Positions 52,390-61,503 of a stretch of DNA of 64,000 nucleotides are shown here, in pieces; position 1 is the first letter of the stretch, and every line of letters starts with the position of its first letter. The notes beneath the pieces were generated by a model. That model made no database searches. It was not told the DNA's origin and saw only the letters and a program-made list of their open reading frames with translations. This DNA is from Burkholderiales bacterium UBA1834. Lineage in GTDB: Bacteria; Pseudomonadota; Gammaproteobacteria; Burkholderiales; Burkholderiaceae_C. The DNA lies in assembly GCA_002339015.1 (NCBI GenBank), contig DDJC01000002.1, positions 104,360-168,359 on the forward strand, in the 5' to 3' direction. The position numbers were made by a program, and so were the translations under genes.

Positions 52390-53684
52390 CACCGCCCTGG
52401 CGCGAGCTGCTCCCGGCGGTTGACCCGCTGCAGCGCCCGCTGCTGCTCAAGGCGCTGCCCCTGGTGGCCACCGTCACGCTGATGCTGTGGCTGCTGGACA
52501 TGCCCCATCTGCTCACGGGGCGCTGGGACCGGCTGGGCCTGCCCGTGCTGGCCGCCGTGATGATCATGGCCACCCTGTTGATGCTGCGCCGCCCCGCCTG
52601 GTCCACCCCCGCCATGCTGTGCGTGATGGCCGCGAGCGGTCTCTACCTGCAGGGCATCGTCTACCTGAACCTGTTCGCCCCCACGGCCAACCACCTGTAC
52701 TCGTTGCTGTCCACGGCGCAGTTCATGCCACTGTTCTACCTGGGCGCCTTCGCCGGCTTTCAGCGCGGCGCACCGCTCCTGTGCTGGCTGCAGTTCGGCG
52801 GGCTGGTGGTGCAATTGGTGGCCAGCCTGATGCACCCGCGGCTGGACGAGCCCAACCTGCTGATGCAGGCCAAGACCGGCATCCTGCTGGCCCAGCCCAC
52901 CTTCATCCTGGTGCTGACCTTCATGGTGCGGCTGCGCCGCGAACTGGCCGCGCGGGAGCGCGAACACCACGAAGGCAAGAAGCGCCTGCTGGCCATGCTT
53001 TCGCACGAGATCCGCGGGCCGCTGCAGACCATGCTGTCCTCGGTGGGCCTGCTGTCCACGCGCACGCTGGACGCCAGCTCGACCCGCGCCGTGCAGCGCC
53101 TGGAGGCGGTGGCCGCGCAGCTCGACCGCCACCTGCGCGACCTGCTCGCCTTCAACCAGCTGGACAACCCTGATCTGCCCATCGAGCACCGCAGCTACGA
53201 TCTGCCCGCCCTGGTGCGGACCAGCGGCGAGCAGCACCAGCCGCAGGCCCGCCAGCAAGGGCTCGAACTTCGGCTGCAGCTTCCGGCCGAAGCCCCCGCA
53301 GGCCAGCCGCCCCACCCCTGGCACCACGCCCAGGGGGATCCGGACCGCGTGCGCCAGGTGCTCGACAACCTGCTCGTCAACGCCCTGAAGTACACCCCGC
53401 GTGGCCGCATCACCGTGACCCTCCAGGCCCATCCCTGCCGGGCCGGCTGGGCCTGCCTGTCGGTGCGGGATACCGGTCCGGGCATCGACGCCGACGAACA
53501 GGCCCGCATCTTCCAGCCCTTCGTGCGCCTGGCCGAAGCCCGCCAGGGCGGGCGCGAAGGCAGTGGCCTGGGCCTGGCCATCGCTGCGCGCCTGACCGAT
53601 CGGCTCGGCGGCGAGATCCACGTCGACAGCGTGCCTGGGCAAGGCAGTTGCTTCACCGTGAACTTGCCGCTGAACCTGCCCTAG
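52386..53684 (+). CDS. Membrane histidine kinase partner of the BetR-type regulator
   Basis: 432 residues. Six hydrophobic helices (about 25-175), a HisKA with SHEIRGPLQTML (phospho-His H207), and HATPase_c (NLLVNALKYTPRG, DTGPGIDADEQARIFQPF, GSGLGLAIAARL). No periplasmic domain of size, so it senses in the membrane. Start codon overlaps the response-regulator stop (ATGA), so the pair is co-translated. Trigger unknown. Confidence 0.93.
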   Translation: MTPPWRELLPAVDPLQRPLLLKALPLVATVTLMLWLLDMPHLLTGRWDRLGLPVLAAVMIMATLLMLRRPAWSTPAMLCVMAASGLYLQGIVYLNLFAPTANHLYSLLSTAQFMPLFYLGAFAGFQRGAPLLCWLQFGGLVVQLVASLMHPRLDEPNLLMQAKTGILLAQPTFILVLTFMVRLRRELAAREREHHEGKKRLLAMLSHEIRGPLQTMLSSVGLLSTRTLDASSTRAVQRLEAVAAQLDRHLRDLLAFNQLDNPDLPIEHRSYDLPALVRTSGEQHQPQARQQGLELRLQLPAEAPAGQPPHPWHHAQGDPDRVRQVLDNLLVNALKYTPRGRITVTLQAHPCRAGWACLSVRDTGPGIDADEQARIFQPFVRLAEARQGGREGSGLGLAIAARLTDRLGGEIHVDSVPGQGSCFTVNLPLNLP

Positions 53685-53735
53685 ACTGTGATCTCCCCCG
53701 GCCGCCCTCACCCCCGCCATACCTACCGACGCACC

Positions 53736-54995
53736 ATGAGCCGTACCGCCCTGCCCGCCCCCACCGCCCCCTTCCAGCCTGCCGCCCTGGGCACACCGCT
53801 CAGCCCCAGCGCCACCAAGGTGATGCTGCTGGGCTCGGGCGAACTGGGCAAGGAGGTTCTGATCGCGCTGCAGCGCCTGGGCGTCGAGACCATCGCCGTG
53901 GACCGCTATGACAACGCGCCCGGCCAGCAGGTGGCGCACCACGCCCGCACCATCGCCATGAGCGACGCGGCCCAGTTGCGCGCCCTGATCGAGGCCGAGC
54001 AGCCGCTGCTGGTGGTGCCCGAGATCGAAGCCATCGCCACGCCCGAGCTGGAAAAGCTCGAAGCCGAAGGCCGCGTGCGCGTCGTGCCCACGGCCCGCGC
54101 CGCGCGCCTCACGATGGACCGCGAAGGCATCCGCCGCCTGGCCGCCGAAACCCTGGGCCTGCCCACCAGCCCCTATGTGTTCGCCGATTCGCTGGGCGAA
54201 CTGCAGGCCGCCATCGACGGCACGAACGGCCGCCCCGCCATCGGCTACCCGTGCATCGTCAAGCCGGTGATGAGCTCATCGGGCAAGGGCCAGAGCAAGC
54301 TCAATGGCCCCGACGATGTCGCCAAGGCCTGGGACTACGCCATGGCGGGCGGGCGCGTCAGCCATGGCCGCGTCATCGTTGAGGGCTTCATCGATTTCGA
54401 CTACGAGATCACCCAGCTCACCGTGCGCGCGCTCGATGCCCATGGCCAGATCGCCACGTACTTCTGCGAGCCCATCGGCCACGTGCAGGTGCAAGGCGAT
54501 TACGTCGAGAGCTGGCAGCCCTGCCGCATGGCGCCCCAGGCGCTGCAGCGCGCCCGCGAGATCGCCAAGGCCGTGACCGACGACCTGGGCGGTCAGGGCC
54601 TGTTCGGCGTCGAGCTGTTCGTGAAGGGCGATGAGGTCTGGTTCAGCGAGGTGAGCCCACGCCCGCACGACACCGGCCTGGTCACCCTGTCCACCCAGGT
54701 GCAGAGCGAGTTCGAGCTGCACGCCCGTGCCATCCTGGGCCTGCCGGTGGACACCTCGCTGCGTTCGCCCGGTGCCTCGGCCGTGATCTACGGCGGCCTG
54801 GAGGCGCAAGGCATCGTGTTCGAGGGCGTGGCCGATGCCCTGCGCGTGCCCGGTGCCGATGTGCGCCTGTTCGGCAAGCCCGAGAGCTTCGAGCGACGCC
54901 GCATGGGCGTGGCCCTGGCCGTGGACGCCGACATCGACACGGCCCGCGCCCGTGCCAAGGAAGCGGCTGCCAAGGTGCGCCCGCGCCAGGCCTGA
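53736..54995 (+). CDS. purT: Formate-dependent phosphoribosylglycinamide formyltransferase
   Basis: 419 residues. ATP-grasp enzyme that makes formyl-GAR from formate, ATP and GAR in purine synthesis. [72 protein letters not shown], and [30 protein letters not shown] are diagnostic. ATG at 53736. Follows the histidine kinase gene by 51 bp but is not functionally linked. Confidence 0.97.
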   Translation: MSRTALPAPTAPFQPAALGTPLSPSATKVMLLGSGELGKEVLIALQRLGVETIAVDRYDNAPGQQVAHHARTIAMSDAAQLRALIEAEQPLLVVPEIEAIATPELEKLEAEGRVRVVPTARAARLTMDREGIRRLAAETLGLPTSPYVFADSLGELQAAIDGTNGRPAIGYPCIVKPVMSSSGKGQSKLNGPDDVAKAWDYAMAGGRVSHGRVIVEGFIDFDYEITQLTVRALDAHGQIATYFCEPIGHVQVQGDYVESWQPCRMAPQALQRAREIAKAVTDDLGGQGLFGVELFVKGDEVWFSEVSPRPHDTGLVTLSTQVQSEFELHARAILGLPVDTSLRSPGASAVIYGGLEAQGIVFEGVADALRVPGADVRLFGKPESFERRRMGVALAVDADIDTARARAKEAAAKVRPRQA

Positions 54996-55016
54996 GAGGC
55001 CGCCTTCCCGCCGTAT

Positions 55017-55823
55017 TCAGTCGGGCGTGACGCCCTCGCTTTTGCCCCGGCCCATGCTGCGGTCCGCCGTGGCGCCCATTGCCTTCAGGCTCTCGATGAA
55101 CGCCGAGTTCACGGGGCCTGCGCGGCGCATCAGCGCCGGGATGTTCAGCAACTCGATGTCTGCATAGCGCACAGCGATCAGCCCCTCTTCGGCCAGGCTC
55201 TTGAGCGCACGGTTGATGGTCTGGCGTGACACGCCCATCATGCGCGCCAGGTACTCCTGCGGCAGTCGCAGATGGCGCTTGAACGACATCGGATAGTTCA
55301 TCGCGAAGTTGGTGGACGTCATCAACAGGCGCCGCGCCAGCTGCTGGTCCAGCGACAACGTGGCGTGGTCCTCCATCATCACCACCAGCACACGCAGCTT
55401 CATGCAGGCCAGCCGGGCCACATCGCGCCAGTACTGCGGATGCCGGTTGAGCCAGGGCTCCAGTGACGCGCGGGACGCCACCAGCACGCTGGCGGGGCCG
55501 TCGGCCATCGCGTCCTGGCTGCGAGGGAGCTGGTCGATCAGCGAGATCTCGCCGAACCACTGGTAGGGCTCCACATACAGGCTCAGCAGGTGGGATTCGT
55601 CGTCCGGGTTGAACGAGCCTACCTTGAGCGCGCCCGACAGCACACAGCACAGGGCTTCATCGTCAGGGCCGTGGGAAAACAGTCGCTCACCGCTGCGCAG
55701 GTGCACCACGCGGGATCGATCCACCAGGGCTTCCTGGAATTCAGGGCTGCACGATGCGAACCAGACGTGGGAGCGCAAGGCCGGAATCAGGTGCAGTGGG
55801 GACAGCTCAGGGGCGCGGTTCAT
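55017..55823 (-). CDS. Crp/Fnr-family transcriptional regulator
   Basis: 268 residues. Cyclic-nucleotide-binding fold (about 30-145: VVHLRSGERLFSHGPDDEALCCVLSGALKVG, WFGEISLIDQLPRSQDAMA) and a C-terminal Crp HTH (LRLPQEYLARMMGVSRQTINRALKSLAEEGLIAVRYADIEL). The RPRSQDAM segment is not the canonical cAMP-contacting RTA, and no Fe-S cysteines are seen at the N-terminus, so neither cAMP nor oxygen sensing is indicated. Convergent with purT. Its 178-bp upstream region is shared with higA. Confidence 0.92.
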   Translation of the reverse strand: MNRAPELSPLHLIPALRSHVWFASCSPEFQEALVDRSRVVHLRSGERLFSHGPDDEALCCVLSGALKVGSFNPDDESHLLSLYVEPYQWFGEISLIDQLPRSQDAMADGPASVLVASRASLEPWLNRHPQYWRDVARLACMKLRVLVVMMEDHATLSLDQQLARRLLMTSTNFAMNYPMSFKRHLRLPQEYLARMMGVSRQTINRALKSLAEEGLIAVRYADIELLNIPALMRRAGPVNSAFIESLKAMGATADRSMGRGKSEGVTPD

Positions 55824-55908
55824 GGACCCTTCATGGTGCGGACGAGGCGCTCAAAATGCAACCGCTCAAAAAGAAGGGGCAAAACTATGGGAAAACCCTG
55901 GGATATTT

Positions 55909-55932
55909 AATACAATTGTCTGTATTCGTACA
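55909..55932. promoter_or_regulatory. Inverted repeats upstream of higA
   Basis: AATACA-N6-TGTATT (55909-55926) overlapping TGTA-TTC-GTACA (55921-55932) in an AT-rich stretch 70-90 bp before the higA ATG. Probably the antitoxin's own operator or the crp/higA promoter area. Confidence 0.5.
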
Positions 55933-56000
55933 GTTTTTTAAGCGGTACGGGTATAGCATCAAACGATCAACAATCTCTGCGGTTTATCCCGGTTTCACCC

Positions 56001-56318
56001 ATGAGCAAGACACCTGTTCACCCTGGCGCCATCCTGCGGACCCAGTTCATGGAGCGCTACAGCCTGTCGGCCAGCGCACTGGCCATCCGCCTGCATGTGC
56101 CGGCGCCTCGCGTCAACGACATCGTGCGTGAACGCCGCGGCATCAGCCCTGACTCGGCCCTGCGTCTGGCGCGCTTCTTCCGCACCACCGCGCAGTACTG
56201 GATGGACCTGCAGACCGCCTATGACCTGTCCCTGGCCCAGGAACAGGCCGGTGAGCAGATCGTCCGCGAAGTGCTGCCCGTGGCGGCCGACGCCAACGAG
56301 CCCGCCATCGCCGCCTGA
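56001..56318 (+). CDS. HigA-family antitoxin-like HTH protein, orphan
   Basis: 105 residues. The XRE-type HigA fold: VHPGAILRTQFMERYSLSASALAIRLHVPAPRVNDIVRERRGISPDSALRLARFFRTTAQYWMDLQTAYDLSLA is a full match. HigB toxin normally precedes higA as a ~92-codon gene; only 178 bp lie between this gene and the divergent crp, and I see no HigB-like frame there or after. An orphan regulator or a remnant of a toxin-antitoxin unit. AT-rich upstream sequence suggests acquisition. Confidence 0.88.
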   Translation: MSKTPVHPGAILRTQFMERYSLSASALAIRLHVPAPRVNDIVRERRGISPDSALRLARFFRTTAQYWMDLQTAYDLSLAQEQAGEQIVREVLPVAADANEPAIAA

Positions 56319-56374
56319 TCGGCCCTGTTGATGCCCGCGCGGCGGCACCAGCAGGTGGTGCCGCGCCCGGCACC

Positions 56375-57889
56375 TCACTGAAACGCCACCTCGGCGAAAC
56401 TGCGCAGCTTGCGGCTGTGCAGTTGTTCCGTGCGGTTGTGGCGCAGTCGCTCGATGGCCCGCAGGCCAATGCGCAGATGCTGGTCTACCCGCTCGCGGTA
56501 GAAGGTATTGGCCATGCCCGGCAGCTTGATTTCACCGTGCAAGGGCTTGTCGCTCACGCACAGCAAGGTGCCATAAGGGACGCGGAAACGGAAACCATTC
56601 GCCGCGATGGTGGCACTTTCCATGTCCAGCGCCACGGCACGGCTCTGGCTGAAGCGCCGCTCGGGCTCCCGATGGGGCATCAGCTCCCAGTTGCGGTTGT
56701 CCGTGGACGCCACCGTGCCCGTGCGCATGATGCGCTTGAGTTCGTAGCCCTGTAGCTGCGTCACATCCTCCACCGCACCTTCCAGCGCCAGCTGGATTTC
56801 GGCCAGCGGCGGGATCGGCACCCACAAGGGCAGGTCTTCATCCAGCACGTGGTCTTCACGCACATAGCCGTGGGCCAGCACGTAGTCCCCCAATTGCTGA
56901 GAGGTGCGCAGCCCGGCGCAGTGCCCCAGCATGATCCACGCGAGCGGGCGCAGCACGGCGATGTGGTCGGTGATCGTCTTGGCGTTGGACGGCCCCACCC
57001 CGATGTTGACCATGGTGATGCCGCTGCGGTCGCGGCGGATCAGGTGGTAGGCCGGCATCTGCGGCAGGCGCGGCGGCACCGCGCCCAACCCGTCGAAAGC
57101 CTCGGCCGGCACGCCCACACGGCGCGTCAGCACATTGCCCGGCTCGACGAAAGCGATGCAGTCGTCGTCGTCACGCGGGTTGGCAGGGTCTGGTGCCGTC
57201 TGCATCAAGGTGTGCGACAGCTGCACGAACTGGTCAATGTAGAACTGGTAGTTCGTGAAGAGCACAAAATTCTGGAAATGCTCGGGCGAGGTGCCGGTGT
57301 AATGGCGCAGACGGTGCAGCGAGTAATCCACCCGCGGCGCCGTGAACAGCGCCAGCGGCTTGGACGCACCTGCCTTGACGTTGTGCGTGCCATTGGCGAT
57401 GCCGTCGTCCATCGACGCCAGATCCGGCAGGTCGAACAGGTCGCTGAGCATCACGCGGCGCTCAGGGGTGAGGCTGCCTTCGATGTAGTCGTTCTCGGCC
57501 AGCGAAAAGTGCACCGGGATGGGCTCGCTGCTCAGGCCCACCTCGAGCGACACATTGTGGTTGTTGAGCAGCAGGCTGAACTGCTCGCGGTAGTAGTCCT
57601 CGAACAGGTCGGGCCGCGTGAGCGTGGTCTCGTAGGTGCCCGGCCCCGCCACGAAGCCGTAGGACAGGCGCGAATCGGCGCGCGCCACCGTGTCGGTGTG
57701 GATGCGCACGAAGGGGTACTTGGCACGCACGGGCTCGTCGAAGTGCTCGCCGGCCACGAAGCGCTTGAGTGCTTCACGCAGGTAGGCGATCTGCCCGTTG
57801 TAGAGCGCAAGTACCTGGTCATAGGCGGCCTGCGCATTGTCGAATCGTTGCGAGGCGCTCTTGGGCGCCTCCGAGAAACCTGCACTCAT
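56375..57889 (-). CDS. amn: AMP nucleosidase
   Basis: 504 residues. Hydrolyses AMP to adenine and ribose 5-phosphate. The N-terminal AMN domain (RVDYSLHRLRHYTGTSPEHFQNFVLFTNYQFY) is followed by a nucleoside-phosphorylase-like domain (MVNIGVGPSNAKTITDHIAVLRPLAWIMLGHCAGLR, RAVALDMESATIAANGFRFRVPYGTLLCVSDKPLHGE). Start 57889 with GGAAAG upstream; an extension to 57949 is in frame but unsupported. Single gene, 390-bp upstream region without genes. Confidence 0.95.
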   Translation of the reverse strand: MSAGFSEAPKSASQRFDNAQAAYDQVLALYNGQIAYLREALKRFVAGEHFDEPVRAKYPFVRIHTDTVARADSRLSYGFVAGPGTYETTLTRPDLFEDYYREQFSLLLNNHNVSLEVGLSSEPIPVHFSLAENDYIEGSLTPERRVMLSDLFDLPDLASMDDGIANGTHNVKAGASKPLALFTAPRVDYSLHRLRHYTGTSPEHFQNFVLFTNYQFYIDQFVQLSHTLMQTAPDPANPRDDDDCIAFVEPGNVLTRRVGVPAEAFDGLGAVPPRLPQMPAYHLIRRDRSGITMVNIGVGPSNAKTITDHIAVLRPLAWIMLGHCAGLRTSQQLGDYVLAHGYVREDHVLDEDLPLWVPIPPLAEIQLALEGAVEDVTQLQGYELKRIMRTGTVASTDNRNWELMPHREPERRFSQSRAVALDMESATIAANGFRFRVPYGTLLCVSDKPLHGEIKLPGMANTFYRERVDQHLRIGLRAIERLRHNRTEQLHSRKLRSFAEVAFQ

Positions 57890-58279
57890 TCGAGCTTTCC
57901 GGGCGTCTGTGATGGGTTGATTGTCCACCTGTGCGCGGCACCACGCCACCGCCTGAGTGCATTGTGGTCAACGCCCGACAGACGGGCGCGCCTGATGACC
58001 CCCCGGGATCGCACGCAATGTTTCCCATGGCGTGCAATATGCCCGCCCATGGGGGTCACAGGGAGGATGACAAATGCAGCGGTTTGCGCTGAAATGCTGG
58101 AACGCTGTCTCACGGTGTGAAGCCCGGTCGATCTCGGGCAGCGTGCCCCGGCCCGGCTCAGAGGCCGCCCGCCACCAAAGGCGCTCGGCCGACACCCCAT
58201 TACAGATCCAGGTGGACTTGAGTGATGTTGTCGTCATGAGCGTGCGCCCCTCCCGCGCGGGAGGGGCAGCCGCCGCCCA
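57890..58279. other. Gene-free 390-bp spacer between amn and exbD
   Basis: No ORF here looks real. It holds GCCCCTCCC-GCGC-GGGAGGGGC (58246-58267), a 9-bp perfect hairpin without T-run just beyond the exbD stop, likely the end of the exbBD transcript. Confidence 0.6.
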
Positions 58280-58741
58280 TCAAGGGGCCGCCGATGCGCC
58301 CCGCCCCGCCCCTGAAACGCCCTGCTGCGCTCCCACCGGATCGGCCATGAAGGCCACGCGGTGCAGTTCAGCCTTCTGCAGCACGCCCAGCACCTCGGCC
58401 ACGCGGCCATAAGGCACGGCCTTGTCGGCCCGCAGGTGTACCTGCGTGTCGCCGCCACGAAGGGGTTCGAGCCGTGCCGCCAGGGCCTCCAGCGCCACCG
58501 CTTCGTCGTCGACGAACACCTCGCCCGAGGCTGACAGGTCCAGACGCACGGACTGCGGCGCGGGCTCCTGCGGCGTCGTCCCCTCGGCCTGCGGCAACTC
58601 AAGCTTGAGGCTGGAGGTGAGCAGCGGTGCCGTGAGCATGAAGATCACCAGCAGCACCAGCATCACGTCGATCAGCGGCGTCATGTTGATCTCGCTCATC
58701 GGCTGCGAGCCTCGGGGGCGTTCGAGTCGTCCGAAAGCCAT
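58280..58741 (-). CDS. ExbD/TolR-family biopolymer transport protein
   Basis: 153 residues. The N-terminal cytoplasmic tip has the SEINMTPLID motif, with a single membrane helix DVMLVLLVIFMLTAPLL holding the proton-conducting Asp; the C-terminal periplasmic domain follows. ATG at 58741; an upstream frame extension is the end of exbB. Together with ExbB it forms the proton-driven motor for TonB or TolA; no tonB or tolA here, so the partner is unknown. Confidence 0.92.
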   Translation of the reverse strand: MAFGRLERPRGSQPMSEINMTPLIDVMLVLLVIFMLTAPLLTSSLKLELPQAEGTTPQEPAPQSVRLDLSASGEVFVDDEAVALEALAARLEPLRGGDTQVHLRADKAVPYGRVAEVLGVLQKAELHRVAFMADPVGAQQGVSGAGRGASAAP

Positions 58742-58763
58742 GATGGCGCGATGCCCCGCGGGC

Positions 58764-59438
58764 TTACTCGTTGTCGAGCGCGGGGCGCTCACGCCGGCTG
58801 CCCAGCAGGGTTTCACGCAGGTCATGCGCGAAGCCTTCCAGATCGGCCTCGCACGAGGACACGAGCAGGCCGAACACGTTGTAGGCCAGCACGGCCGGGA
58901 TGGCCACGGCCAGGCCCACGGCGGTCATGATCAGGGCCTCACCCACCGGGCCGGCCACCTTGTCGAGCGTGGCCGCGCCTTCGGCGCTGATGGCCATCAT
59001 GGCGTGGTAGATGCCCCAGACGGTGCCCAGCAGGCCCACGAACGGCGCCACGGCACCGACAGACGCCAACAGCACCTGGCCAGCGCGCAAGCGCGAAAGC
59101 ACGCGGTGCAGGCTGTCGCGCAGGGCACGCGTCAGGCGCGCTTCCGGGTCGGCACCCGCACCGATCGAGCCTGGCGAGGGCGGCTGGGCCGCGGCATCGA
59201 CCAGCGGCAGCAGCACGCGCTCTCGGTCAGTGGCCAGCAATTGCTGGCGCGCGGCATCCATGTCGGCCGCATCCCAGAAGCGTGTCATGCCGGACGTCAG
59301 GTCACGGCGGGCACGGCTGAGCACCAGGCCCTTCCAGACGATGGCCACCCAGGAGGCCACCGACATCGACAGCAATACCACGGCCACGGCCCGCGAGACC
59401 GCATCGCCCTGTGCCCACAGGTGCTGCAAACCGTCCAT
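58764..59438 (-). CDS. ExbB/TolQ-family MotA/TolQ proton channel
   Basis: 224 residues. One N-terminal helix (about 14-35), and two further helices: VLLASVGAVAPFVGLLGTVWGIYHAM and EALIMTAVGLAVAIPAVLAYNVF (conserved Thr/Gly). Forms the ring around ExbD. 22 bp precede exbD; dapB ends 17 bp before its start. A single transcript from bamE through dapB and exbB-exbD is likely. Confidence 0.93.
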   Translation of the reverse strand: MDGLQHLWAQGDAVSRAVAVVLLSMSVASWVAIVWKGLVLSRARRDLTSGMTRFWDAADMDAARQQLLATDRERVLLPLVDAAAQPPSPGSIGAGADPEARLTRALRDSLHRVLSRLRAGQVLLASVGAVAPFVGLLGTVWGIYHAMMAISAEGAATLDKVAGPVGEALIMTAVGLAVAIPAVLAYNVFGLLVSSCEADLEGFAHDLRETLLGSRRERPALDNE

Positions 59439-59455
59439 GGAACTGCCGCTCCGGC

Positions 59456-60286
59456 TCAGCGCAGGCCGAGCACGTCGTCCATGCCGAACAGGCCGTGCGG
59501 CTGATTGGCCAGGAAGCGAACGGCGCGCAGGCTGCCCTGGGCGTAGGTGGCGCGGCTCGATGACTTGTGCGTGATCTCGATGCGCTCGCCGATGCCCGCA
59601 AACAGCACGGTGTGGTCGCCCACGACATCACCACCGCGGATGGTGGCGAAGCCAATGGTGCTGGGATCACGCTCGCCCGTCACGCCTTCGCGGCCGTAGA
59701 CGGCGCATTCCTTCAGGTCACGGCCCAGGGCCTCGGCCACCACCTCGCCCATCTTGAGCGCGGTGCCGCTGGGCGCATCCACCTTGTGGCGGTGGTGAGC
59801 CTCGATGATCTCGATGTCGTAGCCCTGGTTCAGGGCCTTGGCGGCCTGGCGCAGCAGCGTCAGCACCACGTTCACCCCCACGGCCATGTTGGGGGCCATC
59901 ACGATGGCGATGTCGCGCGAGGCGGCCTCGATCTCGGCCTTCTGCGCGTCGCTGAAGCCGGTGGTGCCGATGACCAGCTTGGTGCCGTTGTCACGGCAAT
60001 GGCGCAGGTGGGCCAGCGTGCCTTCGGGTCGGGTGAAATCGATCAGGAACTGGGCATTGGCCAGGCCCTGGCCCAGATCGGAGGCGATGGCCACGCCGCT
60101 GTTCTGGCCCAGGAAGGCGGTGGCGTCCAGGCCCACGGCCGGGCTGCCGGGCACATCGAGTGCGCCAGCGAGCGCGCAATCAGGCGCTGCCAGCACGGCC
60201 TCCACCAGCATGCGGCCCATGCGGCCGGAAGCCCCGGCGATGGCCACGCGGTGGGCAGAAGGATCGGAGTTCAGCGGGTTGGGCAC
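59456..60286 (-). CDS. dapB: 4-hydroxy-tetrahydrodipicolinate reductase
   Basis: 276 residues. NAD(P)H-dependent step of lysine and diaminopimelate synthesis. [17 protein letters not shown] nucleotide motif, [43 protein letters not shown] (catalytic His and Lys), and a C-terminal [26 protein letters not shown] start at 60286 with GAGG upstream; no ATG suits the N-terminus. Confidence 0.96.
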   Translation of the reverse strand: MPNPLNSDPSAHRVAIAGASGRMGRMLVEAVLAAPDCALAGALDVPGSPAVGLDATAFLGQNSGVAIASDLGQGLANAQFLIDFTRPEGTLAHLRHCRDNGTKLVIGTTGFSDAQKAEIEAASRDIAIVMAPNMAVGVNVVLTLLRQAAKALNQGYDIEIIEAHHRHKVDAPSGTALKMGEVVAEALGRDLKECAVYGREGVTGERDPSTIGFATIRGGDVVGDHTVLFAGIGERIEITHKSSSRATYAQGSLRAVRFLANQPHGLFGMDDVLGLR

Positions 60287-60335
60287 GGTCGGCCTCGTCT
60301 TGGATGTTGTGGCGGGGAACGGCGGCAAAGCCGGC

Positions 60336-60896
60336 TCAGGGTCGGCCGGCCTCGAGCGGCGGGTAGTCACGCGCGGGGCCCTGGGGCACCTTGACCTGCG
60401 TGTCCACCTTCGGGGGCACGGGGAGTGCGGCAATCTGCTCGGCGGTCAGGTCCGGCTCGGGCTTCTTGAGCTTCTGATCGCGGGTGATCGAGGCGACAAA
60501 CTCGCGCTCGGAAGGCAGCGTGTCGGCTTCGAAGCGCTCGACCACGTCGTTCTTGAAGAAGATGCTGACACGGCGCTGCTGCGGAGCGATGCCCTGGCGC
60601 GCGATGGTGAAGACGTAGTCCCAGCGGTCGACGTGGAAGACATCGGTGAGCAGGGGGGTGCCCAGGATGTCGCGCACCTGGTTGCGGCCCAGGCCCGGCT
60701 GGATCTGCGCCATCACCTCTTGCGTGACCACGTTGCCCTGCACGACCTCCTGGCGGTAAGGCTTGAGCAGACCGAACAGGGTCTCGGGGCTGGACAGCGC
60801 ACCACTCTTGAGGGACGAGCACCCCGACAGGGCCAACAAGGCTCCGAACACGGCCGCACCGGCCGCGGGCCGGCGGATAATAGAGATCAAAGGCAC
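60336..60896 (-). CDS. bamE: Outer-membrane lipoprotein BamE (SmpA/OmlA)
   Basis: 186 residues. Lipoprotein signal [25 protein letters not shown] with Cys after LSG, then the SmpA/OmlA domain: [45 protein letters not shown]. Part of the BAM complex for outer-membrane protein insertion. It starts at GTG 60896 with a possible SD in AGGACATCG; an alternative TTG lies two codons on. Divergent from fur, as is usual in this order. The C-terminal tail is Pro/Glu-rich and longer than in E. coli. Confidence 0.92.
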   Translation of the reverse strand: MPLISIIRRPAAGAAVFGALLALSGCSSLKSGALSSPETLFGLLKPYRQEVVQGNVVTQEVMAQIQPGLGRNQVRDILGTPLLTDVFHVDRWDYVFTIARQGIAPQQRRVSIFFKNDVVERFEADTLPSEREFVASITRDQKLKKPEPDLTAEQIAALPVPPKVDTQVKVPQGPARDYPPLEAGRP

Positions 60897-60909
60897 AGGA
60901 CGATGTCCT
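60897..60909 (-). promoter_or_regulatory. Inverted repeat over the bamE ribosome-binding site
   Basis: AGGAC-GAT-GTCCT, perfect 5-bp arms immediately before the GTG start. The AGGA arm is the Shine-Dalgarno; pairing could hide it. Confidence 0.4.
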
Positions 60910-61038
60910 TTCAGGCGGAAAATGGAGGGCTGTGGCCCACGGCGAAAGGCGTGCTTTCGCTGGACATGGCCAAGCCCGATATCATCTGCCCATTCTAGCG
61001 GGGCCGCCAGGCTTCGCCCCGATTTGCGAGAACCCGCC

Positions 61039-61476
61039 ATGAACAACGCTGAAGAACTCAAGAACAGCGGCCTGAAAGCCACGCTGCCGCGCATCAAGAT
61101 CCTCGAGGTCTTCCAGCAATCGAGCCAGCGCCACATGACGGCCGAAGACGTCTTCAAGGTGCTGCTCAACGAGGGCTCGGACATCGGCCTGGCCACGGTC
61201 TACCGCGTGCTGATGCAGTTCGAGCAGGCCGGCATCCTCAGCCGCAACCACTTCGAGGCTGGCAAGGCGGTGTTCGAACTGAACGAGGGCAAGCACCACG
61301 ACCACATGGTCTGCGTGGTGTGCGGCCGCGTCGAGGAGTTCTACGACGCCGAGATCGAACGCCGCCAACAGGCCATTGCCAAGGAGCGCGGCTATGCGCT
61401 GCAGGACCATGCCCTGGCCCTGTACGTGGTGTGCAACCGCCCCGAGTGCCAGAAGAGCCACCAGCACCATCGCTGA
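61039..61476 (+). CDS. fur: Ferric uptake regulator Fur
   Basis: 145 residues. N-terminal winged helix (MNNAEELKNSGLKATLPRIKILEVFQQSSQRHMTAEDVFKVLL, GLATVYRVLMQFEQAGIL), metal sites HHDHMVCVVCGRVEEFYD and Cys pair CNRPEC. Fe2+-dependent repressor of iron uptake, cytoplasmic. ATG at 61039; the longer frame to 60763 is a shadow. No 19-bp Fur box was seen in its own promoter. Confidence 0.97.
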   Translation: MNNAEELKNSGLKATLPRIKILEVFQQSSQRHMTAEDVFKVLLNEGSDIGLATVYRVLMQFEQAGILSRNHFEAGKAVFELNEGKHHDHMVCVVCGRVEEFYDAEIERRQQAIAKERGYALQDHALALYVVCNRPECQKSHQHHR

Positions 61477-61503
61477 TGGCAGCCACCAGGCCAACATGGC
61501 CGC

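Noticed and set aside
52191..53942. 583-codon minus-strand frame opposite the histidine kinase
   Set aside because: Shadow: extremely His/Gln/Gly-rich with no domains; the plus frame has all kinase motifs.
55824..56000. HigB toxin gene between crp and higA
   Set aside because: Only 178 bp are available and no frame encodes a RelE-like fold; HigB needs about 280 bp.
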